The translations under genes were made by a program, and so were the position numbers. Positions 25,483 through 34,596 of a stretch of 49,835 nucleotides of DNA are shown one piece after another. Below the pieces are notes generated by a model that had not been told where the DNA came from, did no database searches, and was given only the letters and a program-made list of their open reading frames with translations. Position 1 is the stretch's first letter; every line of letters begins with the position of its first letter. Source of the DNA: CAIWXH01 sp964555675 (GTDB lineage: Bacteria > Chloroflexota > Chloroflexia > Chloroflexales > Chloroflexaceae); the NCBI GenBank assembly GCA_964555675.1, contig CAZKTU010000020.1, positions 1-49,835 on the forward strand. Reading direction: 5' to 3'.

Positions 25483-26243
25483 CAGGCCTCGACTATTACT
25501 TCGAGTCCGTCGTAGGCGAACTCGACCCCCGGGGGGAGCTGCGAGCTGGCGGCGGCGTGCTCGATGGCGTGGGTCATGTGGACGAAGTAGGCACGCTTGG
25601 GGCGCAGGGCTGCAACAATCTCGAGGGCCTGGTCGACAGTATAGTGGGTGGGGTGAGGCTCGTAGCGCAGGGCGTTCAGCACCAAGACGTCGAGACCGCC
25701 GAGGAGGGCCCACGAGGCGGGCGGGATGTGGCTGGCATCGGTGACGTAGCCGAGCCCGCCGACCCTGTAGCCCGTGATCGTCCAGGTGCCGTGCTGGACC
25801 TCGAAGGGGCTGATGGGGGTGGGCCCGACGCTGAAGGGGGCCTCGATGGGGCGCAGGTCGAGGCTGGGGCGGGTCGAGCCAGTGGACGACTGGTCGAAGG
25901 CGTAGGCGAAGCGCTCGCGCACGTCTGAGAGGGTGCGGGGGCTGCCGTAGACGGGCACGCAGCCGCCAGCGTGACAGAGCGGGCGCAGGTCGTCGAGACC
26001 GGCAGTATGGTCGAAGTGCGAGTGGGTCAGCAGCACTGCGTCGATGCTGCGCAGGCCCGCCGCGAGGGCTTGGACGCGAAAATCGGGGCCGGCATCGATC
26101 AGGATGCTCTGCGCATCGGTCTGCAACAGGGCTGAGGTGCGGGTGCGATGGTTGCGCGGGTCGGCCGACGTGCAGACCGTGCAATCACAGCCGATCACCG
26201 GGACGCCCATCGAGGTTCCGGTGCCCAAAAAGCGTAGCCGCAT
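25482..26243 (-). CDS. PhnP-like metallo-beta-lactamase-fold hydrolase
   Basis: A 253-residue MBL-fold enzyme. The N-terminus has the Cys cluster GVPVIGCDCTVCTSADPRNHRTR, which in PhnP binds a structural zinc. The metal-binding HSHFDHTAGLDDL follows, with a later VHMTHAIEH. PhnP is a phosphodiesterase for 5-phosphoribosyl-1,2-cyclic phosphate; related proteins have diverse or unknown substrates. No phn genes are present, so the substrate here is uncertain. It is coupled to the GT4 gene by a stop-start overlap, which may reflect shared expression only. The ATG at 26243 has a weak ribosome-binding site. Confidence 0.88.
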   Translation of the reverse strand: MRLRFLGTGTSMGVPVIGCDCTVCTSADPRNHRTRTSALLQTDAQSILIDAGPDFRVQALAAGLRSIDAVLLTHSHFDHTAGLDDLRPLCHAGGCVPVYGSPRTLSDVRERFAYAFDQSSTGSTRPSLDLRPIEAPFSVGPTPISPFEVQHGTWTITGYRVGGLGYVTDASHIPPASWALLGGLDVLVLNALRYEPHPTHYTVDQALEIVAALRPKRAYFVHMTHAIEHAAASSQLPPGVEFAYDGLEVIVEA

Positions 26244-26292
26244 AGCGCACTCGGGGGTAAACTCAGCCGGCGCGCCTGCCGCGCCCGGCGAG

Positions 26293-26298
26293 ATTATA
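26293..26298 (-). promoter_or_regulatory. Extended -10 of the PhnP-like/GT4 operon
   Basis: The minus strand reads ATGC-TATAAT, an extended -10, 50 bases before the ATG. The spacing to any TTG-like -35 is poor. Confidence 0.55.
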
Positions 26299-26406
26299 GC
26301 ATACTCGTGTCGAGCGGTCCGGGGCTTGCAAAAAGGTCTTGTAGGGCATCGTATTGCCCTTTGTCATAATTTACAAAACTGTTAGCTAGTTATGACCAAA
26401 GGTACC

Positions 26407-26435
26407 TTGCTAAGGTTCTTTGTGAAACCTATACT
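26407..26435 (+). promoter_or_regulatory. Promoter of the membrane histidine kinase/adhesin unit
   Basis: TTGCTA (26407-26412), 17 bases, TATACT (26430-26435). It lies in an unusually AT-rich island (about 26310-26480) for this window, which also holds the palindrome AAGGTACCTT (26399-26408) overlapping the -35. The palindrome could be an operator. Confidence 0.7.
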
Positions 26436-26522
26436 CATGACATACCGCTTGGCAAAGGCTTTTTCGTGGCATAACATTCGGTTTTGCTGCGCCCGGGTCG
26501 GCAAGCCAGGCTGAGGATGGCA

Positions 26523-28766
26523 ATGATGGGCCGGCTGTGGAAGGGGCTGAACTCTCAGCTCCGCTATCAGATCATCTTTCCTTTCTTGCTGCTTACGCTC
26601 GTCGTAGCGGTGGCGGGTGCGCTTGTTGTCTTTTTTTTCCTCGGCCAGTCGCTGCGCAGCAACTTTGACGACCAGCTTGCCAGCTTCACTCGTAATGTCA
26701 ATAATGCGCTGATCGACCAGGAGCAGGCCAACCTTGAGTTTCTTGCCGAGGTGGCTTTCGCGCAGCAGAATAGCGATACAGGCGCGCCAGGTGTGGCCGA
26801 GGCCCTCGCCGCGGGCGACACCGCGGGGCTCGCCCAGGCCCTGGATATCTACTTTCGCGCCGGCGTCAATCGTACCGGCGTGCAGCTCGACCGACTGATT
26901 GCCTTCGATACTACAGGGCAGACGGTCGTCGACTTCGAGCGCCCGACCGACGTAGGCTCTGCGCCGTACATCACACATCCTTCCCTCGACCTGAGCGACG
27001 TCTGGTTTACCGAGAAGGTGCTGACCGGCACGTCGGACATACGAGGCGATAAGTACGCTGGCCTGATCCAGGTCGGCGATACGCTCTATTTTGGCACGAT
27101 CGCCCCGGTGCGCCAGGGTGATGAGGTTGTCGGCGGCCTGATCGTCGCGATGCGGGTCGACAGCCTGCTCAATAGGATGGTCGGCGAGGCCGAGAATGCC
27201 GGGGTCATTTTGTATGACCAGAGCGGGCGCGTGATCGGCTCGACCTTCCCCGGCGACCAGGTCGACTCGATGAGCCTCGATCTGATGGCCGAGTTCGAGG
27301 CGAACGACGACCCCTTCAACCAGGTGCTGTTCAGCCGACAACAGGTTGGCGGCCAAGAGTACCAGTTCGCCTACATCCCCCTGATCATCCGCGGCTCGAC
27401 GGTCGGCATCCTCGCGCCCGCGCAGACCACCAACTTCGTCAACACCTGGAACAGCACGCTCTTGCCGATTGCGGCCCTGATCGTGTCCTTGTCACTGGTG
27501 ATCTTCGTCGTCGGCATCTTCATTGCGCGGCGCATCACGATGCCCCTGGAGGAGCTGGCGCGCACCTCGACCGATGTCGCCGCGGGCAAGCTCGACCGGC
27601 GCGCCCGTGTGGCTTCTGAGAACGAGATCGGGCAGCTGGCGGTCAGCTTCAACCAGATGACTGAGTACCTGATCCGGCTGTACGGCCAGGTGCAGTCTGA
27701 GGCCAGCCAGCGCGCGGCGATCGTCGAGAGCATCACCGACGGGATTGTCGTGGTCGACGACCAGGGCTACGTCAAGCTGATCAACCGGGCGACGCGGCGG
27801 CTGATGAGCATCGGCGACGACGCCCCCATGCCCGAGAAGCTCAGCGACATCCCGATGCAGAAGCTGGTCGAGGGCGTGCCGGGCTTCGGCACCCAGCGAG
27901 CGGCCGATCTGTATACCCTGGGCGAGTATATCGTGCGCGCCTCGATCGCCCCGGTGATCGGGGCCGACAGCGCGCGCTCGGGCTATGTCTGTCTGCTGCA
28001 GGATATGACCGCCGAGGTGGCGGTCGACCGGGCGAAGACCAACTTCATCGGCACGATCTCGCACGAGCTGCGCACGCCGCTGACGGTGATTGGCCTGAAT
28101 GCCGACCTGCTGCTGCGCGGCCTGGCCGGGCGTTTAGAGGATGAGCAGGCCAACTCGATCGAGACGATCAGGCAGCACGCCAATAATATGACCGGCCTGC
28201 TGCAGAACGTGATTACGGTAGCAAACCTCGATGCGGGCGCCACCTCGACCGATCTGAGCCCGATCGAGCTGGCCCGCCCGATTGATGAGGCAAACTGGCG
28301 CGTCCAGAGCCAGATCAAGGCCAAGGGCATCACCCTGAGCATCCACGTCCCCGCGGATCTGCGGCCGGTGCTGGCTGACTTCGACCACGTGCGCCAGGTG
28401 GTCTATCAGCTGCTCGACAATGCGCGCCGCTACACCGACGAGGGCAGCATCACCGTGCGGGCCCTTGATTGTGGCGACCACGTACGGGTCGAGGTCCAGG
28501 ACACAGGGCGCGGCATCGCGCCGGATATGCAGGATCAGATCTTCCACCGCTTCATCAGGGGCGATGGGGCCAGCGAGGGCATCAACTCGGCTGAGCGCGG
28601 GATCGGGCTAGGGCTTGCGATCTGCAAGCAGCTTGTCGAGCGACAGGGTGGCGAAATCGGGGTGAGCAGCGTACCGAGCCAGGGCAGTACGTTCTACTTC
28701 ACACTACGTTACGCAGATGATACTCCCAGCCCCGAAAAGAAGGCCCCGCTGGCTGCGGCTGCCTGA
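26523..28766 (+). CDS. Membrane sensor histidine kinase (Cache-HAMP-PAS-HisKA-HATPase)
   Basis: A 747-residue sensor kinase. The first membrane helix is ~residues 17-41 and the second ~311-337 (PIAALIVSLSLVIFVVGIFIA). The ~270 residues between them form an extracellular Cache-like sensor (FGTIAPVRQGDEVVGGLIVAM is typical). HAMP follows (MPLEELARTSTDVAAGKLDRRA), then PAS, HisKA with His514 in ISHELRTPLTV, and HATPase (DTGRGIAPDM, GIGLGLAICKQL). The domain order resembles WalK/VicK-type kinases that watch the cell envelope. GAGG stands 6 bases before ATG 26523; ATG 26517 and 26526 are alternatives. Its 3' end overlaps the adhesin gene by 50 bp. No response regulator gene is adjacent. Confidence 0.92.
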   Translation: MMGRLWKGLNSQLRYQIIFPFLLLTLVVAVAGALVVFFFLGQSLRSNFDDQLASFTRNVNNALIDQEQANLEFLAEVAFAQQNSDTGAPGVAEALAAGDTAGLAQALDIYFRAGVNRTGVQLDRLIAFDTTGQTVVDFERPTDVGSAPYITHPSLDLSDVWFTEKVLTGTSDIRGDKYAGLIQVGDTLYFGTIAPVRQGDEVVGGLIVAMRVDSLLNRMVGEAENAGVILYDQSGRVIGSTFPGDQVDSMSLDLMAEFEANDDPFNQVLFSRQQVGGQEYQFAYIPLIIRGSTVGILAPAQTTNFVNTWNSTLLPIAALIVSLSLVIFVVGIFIARRITMPLEELARTSTDVAAGKLDRRARVASENEIGQLAVSFNQMTEYLIRLYGQVQSEASQRAAIVESITDGIVVVDDQGYVKLINRATRRLMSIGDDAPMPEKLSDIPMQKLVEGVPGFGTQRAADLYTLGEYIVRASIAPVIGADSARSGYVCLLQDMTAEVAVDRAKTNFIGTISHELRTPLTVIGLNADLLLRGLAGRLEDEQANSIETIRQHANNMTGLLQNVITVANLDAGATSTDLSPIELARPIDEANWRVQSQIKAKGITLSIHVPADLRPVLADFDHVRQVVYQLLDNARRYTDEGSITVRALDCGDHVRVEVQDTGRGIAPDMQDQIFHRFIRGDGASEGINSAERGIGLGLAICKQLVERQGGEIGVSSVPSQGSTFYFTLRYADDTPSPEKKAPLAAAA

Positions 28767-31700
28767 TCGTGACGTCTTGCGACGTCCGCTCCCATGGCTG
28801 ATTGCCCTCGCCCTGCTCACCATCCTGGTGGGTGTATCGGTCGTTGCGCGGCTCGCCTTTGAGCTGGCATCACCCGCCGTTTCGCGCTATATGGGCGACG
28901 TAGCCGGCCGCGGTCGCGCAGACTATAGCTTCTGGCCTTTCGGGCCGGTCGGCTCGCTGCTGCCGCCAATCAACCCCGACGCCGTCGAGGCCGCCGAGGC
29001 GCCCGTTCCGCCGGCCGACGCGGGGCTGCCGCCCGGCTCCTCCAATCCTGTGCCGGTGGCTGTGGTCGAGGCCCCGACGGCGACGGCCACGCCAACGGCG
29101 ACCCCGCCCCTGGTCACCGCCGAGCCGCTGCCGACGGCCAGCGAGACGGCGGTTGCGGTGATCGAGCCGACCCTGACGGCGACGCCGACGCGCACCAGCC
29201 AGCCGCAGCAAGCGCCGACGCAGCCGCCCGCGACCAGTACGCGCCCGCCGGCGACGGCGACGGCGGTGCTGCCCACGGCGACCCCGGTGACCAGGCCCGA
29301 GGACCAGCCGCCGACGACCCCGCCGACGATTACGCCGACGCGACCGCCGGCGACGGCGACGCGCGTCCCAATTCGGCCGTCGAGCACACCAGTGCCGGCG
29401 CTGCCCACGGCCACGCCCAGGCCGACCAATACGTCGCCGCCGGTGGCCACGCCAACCAGCGGCCCCTCGCCGACGCCGATGCCGACGCTCACGCCGATGC
29501 CGCCCACCATCGGGTTCGCCGACGTGGACGTGGCGGCCAGCGAGGATCAGCTCGAGGCGACCCTGACGGTGCGCCTGAGCACCACATATCACCTGCCGAT
29601 CACGGTGGACTATCGGGTCAAGATTGAAGACAGCACGGCCACGCGCGGCCGCGACTACATTCTGGCGGATGGCACGCTCACCTTTGCGGCTTCGACAAAC
29701 GGCGTTGGCGGTGACCTCGAGCAACCGTTGTACATCCAACTGCTCGTCGACGCCTTGAACGAGGACAGCGAGCGGGTCGTGATCGAGCTGAGCGAGTTCA
29801 AAAATGCGCGCAGCGACGGTCAGGATCAGGCCACCCTAACCATCACCGACAGCAACGCGCCGCCCACGGTGCGCTTCGCGGGCGCCGGGCGCACCGTCGC
29901 CGAGAGCGGCGGCACGGCCGTCTTTACGGTCGAGCTGAACGAGGTGAGCGCCCTGCCCGTGGCCGTGCCCTATACGGTGGGCGGGACGGCGAGCTATGGC
30001 GAGGCGAGCTTCGGCACGGGCGACCATAACCTGCGCGACGGCGTCGTGATCATCCCGGCCGGCGCGACCAGCGCCAGGCTGCGCTTCGCGATCTTCAATG
30101 ATCGGGTCGACGAGGATAGCGAGAGTATCCTGATCAGCCTCGGCACGCCGACCAATGCCGATCTAGCCAGCCCCAGCATCTATGTGGTCACGATCACCGA
30201 CGATGATAGGGCCGGGATCGTGCGTGGCCCTACCAGCTTCAATCTGGCCGAGGGGCAGCGTGCGACCTATAGCATGGTGCTCGAGAGCGAGCCGACCCAG
30301 CTGGTCAGGGTGCGCCTGCAGCCCGACGCGCAGCTGCTGGTCAGCCAGCCCGAACTGACCTTCACCCCGCTGAACTGGTCGACGCCGCAGACGGTGACGC
30401 TGACCGCCTTCGACGACGCGATCGACGAGCTTACGCCGCATACGGGCACACTCACCAATACCGTCAGCAGCGCCGACCCGAAGTACGACCGCTTTGCGCT
30501 CGCCAATGTGCAGGCGACGATCACGGACAACGACACGGCGGGCGTGCTGATCGGCGCGACCAACCCGCTGACGGTGAGCGAAAGCCTTGGCCCCATGCAT
30601 ACGGCGACCTACACGGTCGTGCTGCAGAGTCAGCCGACGACGCCGGTGACGATTACGCTGGGGCCTGATGCCCAGGTGACCACCACCCTCTCGGCCCTCG
30701 TCTTCGACAAAACAAACTGGAACACGGCGCAGACGGTGACGGTGCGGGCGGTGGACGATGCCTATGTCGAGGACCCCATCCACGATGGGGTGATTACACA
30801 TACGGTCACGAGTGCAGACCCCTTCTATCAACCGCCAGCTCCAGGGCAACCGCCGAACGTGCAGGTGCGCATCATCGACAACGACACGGCCGGCATCGCG
30901 GTGAGCCCGGGGGCGCTGGCCCTCGCCGAGGGCTTGCCCGGACCCAGTGTCGGCACGTACACGGTCACGCTCACCAGCAGGCCCACGGAGCCGGTTGTGG
31001 TGACGCTGAGCGTCACCGACACAGATCAGTTGAGCTTCGCGCCGGCGACCCTGGTCTTCGATAGCGACGAGACGAGCTGGAGCACGCCTCAGACCGTGAC
31101 GGTGACGGCGACCCAGGATCTGATCGACGAGGGCGACAACACCATCGCCCACACGCGGGTGATCAGCCACACTGCGGCCAGCCTGGACGAGAACTACGAC
31201 CTGCTGAACGGCCCCGGCAAGCCGGTCGCGATCACCGACGATGACACGGCGGGCGTGCAGATTAGCGCGGGCGCCACGGCGATCAGCGAGGGCGGCGCGT
31301 TGACCTATACGCTCAGCTTACGGTCGCAACCTGTGAGCGACGTCACGCTGAACCTGAGCGCTCTTTCGGCGGTTACGACCGACGCGATCACGCTGAGCCC
31401 GTCGAGCCTGAGCTTTACGCCTGCAGACTGGAATATTCCGGTCACGGTGACGGTCGGGGCGGGCGATAACCTGGTGATCGAGGGCGACAGGCCGGTGACG
31501 GTCACGCACAGCATCACCTCGACGAGCGACCCGGTGTATGCCAGGCTGGACCCCGCAGCGCTCGTGCTAACCGTGCTCGACGACGATCCTAGCCTGAGCT
31601 TCTCGGCGCCGATCAGTATTACCGAGGGTCTCGGCGGGGTGTACGAGCTGGCTCTGTCGGCCGCGCCGACGGCGAATGTCACGGTCACGCTCAATTTCTC

Positions 31701-34230
31701 GCCTACGATCGCGGTCGACCAGCCCTTCCTGGTCTTTACTCCCGCGAACTGGAATCAGGCCCGGCAAATTGCGGTCACTGCCACAGACGATCTAGTGGTT
31801 ACAGGCGATAGAATTGAGGCGATTAGCCACGTCTTTAGTAGCAGCGACCCGAACTTCAATGGCGCGGGACCGTTCAACTTTGACCTAACAGTGCTCGAGG
31901 ATGACATCTCCGGCGTGGCCGTCTCGGCGCCGTCGAGCGCGATCACCTCCGAGGGGGGCGCCGCGATCACCTTCGCAGTCTGGCTGACCAGCGAGCCGAC
32001 GGCGCCGGTGACGATTAGCGTGACGACCAGCGACCCAAGCGAGGCTCTGCTCAGCGTCGATGCGCCGCAGACGCTGCCGCTCGTCTTTACGGCGAGCAAC
32101 TGGAATATCCCGGTCACGGTGACGGTGCAGGGCGTCAACGATAGCGAGTACGACGGGCAGCAGCGCTTCGAGATCCTGATCGGCAACGCCGAGAGCCAGG
32201 ACGCCGTCTATGGCGGCAGGGCGCCCGACCTGCCGATCATCGAGCTGCGCAATGACGACGATGAGCCGGCCCTGGCCTCGATTGGCGATGCAATGGGCCA
32301 GCCGGAGGGCGACCAATCCGTCCTGAGCTTCCCGGTCTCGCTAGGGCGGGCGTCGCAGGTCACGACGACGATTAGCTACGCGACCTACGACCTGACGGCC
32401 AGGGCCGGCGACGACTATGTGGCGACGAGCGGGGTGATCACTTTTGCGCCAGGGATCACCGGCAGCTTGATCGCAGTGCCGCTGCTCGGCGACGAGACCT
32501 ACGAGCCAGACGAGCAACTGGGCGTGCGCCTGACGGGGGCGAGTGTGACGGGCGATGTGGCGGGGCTCGCCGACGCCGACGCCGTGGGCCTGATTGAGAA
32601 TGATGACGCGGCGGGCGTGCGCTTCGACCTGCCAGAGACGATCGTCAGGGAAGACGGCGGCCCCGCGGCGCTGCTGGTCCGGCTGGACAAAGCCATGACC
32701 ACGACGGTCACCGTCGACTATAGCACCGTGCTCTCGGGGCCAGGCGCGGGCAGCGCAACCGCCGGGACGGACTTCGCGGAGCAGAGCGGCAGCCTGAGTT
32801 TTGGGCCCGGCGAGCTGACCCAGACGATCGTGCTGCCGATCAGCGACGATGCACTGAGCGAGGATCTCTACGAGACCGTGACGCTCGCGCTGTCCAACCC
32901 CGGCGGCGCGCAGACGAGCAGTCCGCAGACTACCACGGTGACAATTGTCGATGACGACGGTGCGATGCCGCCGGCGACGCCGTACTTTCTTGTCACAGGC
33001 GGGCCTGATGCCCCGGCCGCGAACGGCTACTACTACACCGGCGGCCCGACCGGCTACGGCTATCTGCTGTTCAGCGTCCCGTGTAGCTGGCCGAGCACGC
33101 GCCCCCTGACCTTCGAGCTATGGAGCCCTGCGATGCATGGGCCGGGCAGCCGCGATCTCGGCGGCGGTGATGGTCTGCGCGGCAGCACCGAGTTCGAGCT
33201 GTATGACCTCGGGCCGGCGGGCAACGGGGCCGAGCTGACCCCGGCGGCCGGGGCGAGCGGCGCAGGGGCGACGGTGTACGGCGAGTCATCGCTCGAGGAA
33301 GGGTGGCTGGTCTTCAGGACCGTGAGCTCGCCGACGCCTTGCGGGCAGTACGCGCTGCGTGTCGCGGCCACGGGCGACGACGAGAACTACTGGGCTGTGC
33401 GCGCCGGCTATGCGGGAGACGCCGATGTGACGACGGCCCTGGACGTCACGGTTCCCGGAAGCGACGAGCGGCTGACCCTGGCTTCGCTGCGCACCACCGT
33501 CGAGCATCAGCTGGCCGGCGCGGCGACGACGAGCTGGTTCTACGTGGCGCCCGGAACGGAGACTCTGCTGCTGCGGACGTTCGACCTGGACAAGGGCCTG
33601 AGCGGCACGCCGCCTGACCTTGGGGCCACGGTGCGCTACTACGAGCCGGGGGCGGCTTACGACCCCATGGGGTCGACGGGCGGTATCGAGGGGACGCCCT
33701 CGGTCGGCGGGTGGAGCGACGACACCATCGCTGCGCCGAGCCCTGGCTGGTGGCGGGCGGTGGTGCGTACGGGTAATGCGAAGAACGCCTATATCCTCGA
33801 GGCTGAGGCTGACGGGGCTGTGCTGCCGCAGCAGTATGAGCCGCCCGTGGAGCCCGCTATGCTCACGGCCGTGTCTGCGAGCAGCCCGACGGCGTTGCCG
33901 AATGATCAGCTGAGGCTAACCCTGGCTTACCAGAGCCTCGGGCGGTCGGCAGCGTACAGCACCACCCTGAGCATTACCCTGCCGGGCGACCTGACCTTTG
34001 TCGGGAACCCGTGCAGCTCTGCGCCGGTGAACTGTAGCTGGAGCGCAGGCGGGACGCTGAGCCTGGAGGCGGGCGCGCTGGAGCCCGGCCTCGCGGGGGC
34101 CTACAGCTTCGACGTCGTGGTCGGCTCTGACGCAGCTGGGGCGGCAGGGGTAAGCCTGGAGGCGCGCTTCAGCGATGCTGCCGGCAACGGCTACCGCGAC
34201 ACGACGGGGCTGGTCATCGGCGTGCCGTAG
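28717..34230 (+). CDS. Giant exported Calx-beta repeat protein (adhesin-like)
   Basis: An 1837-residue protein. A membrane helix near residues 27-48 (WLIALALLTILVGVSVVARLAF) acts as signal anchor. Residues ~110-265 are a Pro/Thr/Ala-rich stalk. About ten Calx-beta repeats fill residues ~268-1415, each closing with a DxDxAG-type calcium loop such as TITDNDTAGV, RIIDNDTAGI, AITDDDTAGV or LIENDDAAGV. A beta-rich region of ~300 residues with two Cys-containing segments follows, then a C-terminal DUF11/CARDB-like domain (residues ~1715-1837). It is probably a calcium-stabilised adhesion or matrix protein. ATG 28717 overlaps the kinase gene and lacks a ribosome-binding site; a start inside the following 60 bases is possible. 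Overlap suggests coupling to the kinase. Confidence 0.85.
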   Translation: MILPAPKRRPRWLRLPDRDVLRRPLPWLIALALLTILVGVSVVARLAFELASPAVSRYMGDVAGRGRADYSFWPFGPVGSLLPPINPDAVEAAEAPVPPADAGLPPGSSNPVPVAVVEAPTATATPTATPPLVTAEPLPTASETAVAVIEPTLTATPTRTSQPQQAPTQPPATSTRPPATATAVLPTATPVTRPEDQPPTTPPTITPTRPPATATRVPIRPSSTPVPALPTATPRPTNTSPPVATPTSGPSPTPMPTLTPMPPTIGFADVDVAASEDQLEATLTVRLSTTYHLPITVDYRVKIEDSTATRGRDYILADGTLTFAASTNGVGGDLEQPLYIQLLVDALNEDSERVVIELSEFKNARSDGQDQATLTITDSNAPPTVRFAGAGRTVAESGGTAVFTVELNEVSALPVAVPYTVGGTASYGEASFGTGDHNLRDGVVIIPAGATSARLRFAIFNDRVDEDSESILISLGTPTNADLASPSIYVVTITDDDRAGIVRGPTSFNLAEGQRATYSMVLESEPTQLVRVRLQPDAQLLVSQPELTFTPLNWSTPQTVTLTAFDDAIDELTPHTGTLTNTVSSADPKYDRFALANVQATITDNDTAGVLIGATNPLTVSESLGPMHTATYTVVLQSQPTTPVTITLGPDAQVTTTLSALVFDKTNWNTAQTVTVRAVDDAYVEDPIHDGVITHTVTSADPFYQPPAPGQPPNVQVRIIDNDTAGIAVSPGALALAEGLPGPSVGTYTVTLTSRPTEPVVVTLSVTDTDQLSFAPATLVFDSDETSWSTPQTVTVTATQDLIDEGDNTIAHTRVISHTAASLDENYDLLNGPGKPVAITDDDTAGVQISAGATAISEGGALTYTLSLRSQPVSDVTLNLSALSAVTTDAITLSPSSLSFTPADWNIPVTVTVGAGDNLVIEGDRPVTVTHSITSTSDPVYARLDPAALVLTVLDDDPSLSFSAPISITEGLGGVYELALSAAPTANVTVTLNFSPTIAVDQPFLVFTPANWNQARQIAVTATDDLVVTGDRIEAISHVFSSSDPNFNGAGPFNFDLTVLEDDISGVAVSAPSSAITSEGGAAITFAVWLTSEPTAPVTISVTTSDPSEALLSVDAPQTLPLVFTASNWNIPVTVTVQGVNDSEYDGQQRFEILIGNAESQDAVYGGRAPDLPIIELRNDDDEPALASIGDAMGQPEGDQSVLSFPVSLGRASQVTTTISYATYDLTARAGDDYVATSGVITFAPGITGSLIAVPLLGDETYEPDEQLGVRLTGASVTGDVAGLADADAVGLIENDDAAGVRFDLPETIVREDGGPAALLVRLDKAMTTTVTVDYSTVLSGPGAGSATAGTDFAEQSGSLSFGPGELTQTIVLPISDDALSEDLYETVTLALSNPGGAQTSSPQTTTVTIVDDDGAMPPATPYFLVTGGPDAPAANGYYYTGGPTGYGYLLFSVPCSWPSTRPLTFELWSPAMHGPGSRDLGGGDGLRGSTEFELYDLGPAGNGAELTPAAGASGAGATVYGESSLEEGWLVFRTVSSPTPCGQYALRVAATGDDENYWAVRAGYAGDADVTTALDVTVPGSDERLTLASLRTTVEHQLAGAATTSWFYVAPGTETLLLRTFDLDKGLSGTPPDLGATVRYYEPGAAYDPMGSTGGIEGTPSVGGWSDDTIAAPSPGWWRAVVRTGNAKNAYILEAEADGAVLPQQYEPPVEPAMLTAVSASSPTALPNDQLRLTLAYQSLGRSAAYSTTLSITLPGDLTFVGNPCSSAPVNCSWSAGGTLSLEAGALEPGLAGAYSFDVVVGSDAAGAAGVSLEARFSDAAGNGYRDTTGLVIGVP

Positions 34231-34271
34231 GTTGGGCTGATGCAAGGTCCAGCTAGCCTCCCACGCCGAGA

Positions 34272-34410
34272 CCGTACACGGCCCGGCTACGGGTACGAAG
34301 GCCGCCTACGTGGCCAATCGAGCCCGGGCAGGCGGGCTTCGTAGCGCTATAGCCACGAGTCTCCGCTATAGCTGCCGCTTGAGCGGTCGGGCGCGAGGCG
34401 GCGCTCAGCT
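34272..34410 (+). repeat. Dispersed intergenic repeat, copy A
   Basis: This stretch closely matches 36710-36830. The shared core includes ACGGCCCGGC, CGGGTACGAAGGCCGCC, CGTGGCC and GAGCCCG(G/C)GCAGGCGGGCTT. It contains nested inverted repeats such as AGCCCG/CGGGCT. It lies just before the 100-N gap and the second GT39-like gene. Within 34231-34596 I see no gene. Confidence 0.75.
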
Positions 34411-34581
34411 GTGTCTACTCCACTTCNNNNNNNNNNNNNNNNNNNNNNNNNNNNNNNNNNNNNNNNNNNNNNNNNNNNNNNNNNNNNNNNNNNNNNNNNN
34501 NNNNNNNNNNNNNNNNNNNNNNNNNNCTGCCGCTTGAGCGGTCGGGCGCGAGGCGGCGCTCAGCTGTGTCTACTCCACTTC
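34372..34581. other. Assembly gap of 100 N flanked by identical 55-bp ends
   Basis: The 55 bases at 34372-34426 are repeated exactly at 34527-34581, on either side of N at 34427-34526. A placeholder of exactly 100 N between ends that overlap by exactly 55 bases is what an assembler leaves when two contigs share a k-mer-length overlap. The true sequence may have a single copy and no gap, or a genuine repeat. Confidence 0.85.
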
Positions 34582-34584
34582 GAG

Positions 34585-34590
34585 TATGAT
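34585..34590 (+). promoter_or_regulatory. -10 element of the second GT39-like gene, possibly leaderless
   Basis: TATGAT is followed by AGAGCC and then the ATG, so the usual start site would fall on the A of the start codon. No Shine-Dalgarno sequence exists. A -35 cannot be assigned with confidence. Confidence 0.5.
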
Positions 34591-34596
34591 AGAGCC

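Noticed and set aside
26244..26480. Horizontally acquired AT-rich island
   Set aside because: The AT-rich stretch is under 250 bp, holds a normal promoter, and the genes on both sides have the local composition.
34411..34596. N-terminal extension of the second GT39-like protein across the N gap
   Set aside because: The frame includes 100 N and the duplicated 55-bp contig end, so it is not real coding sequence.
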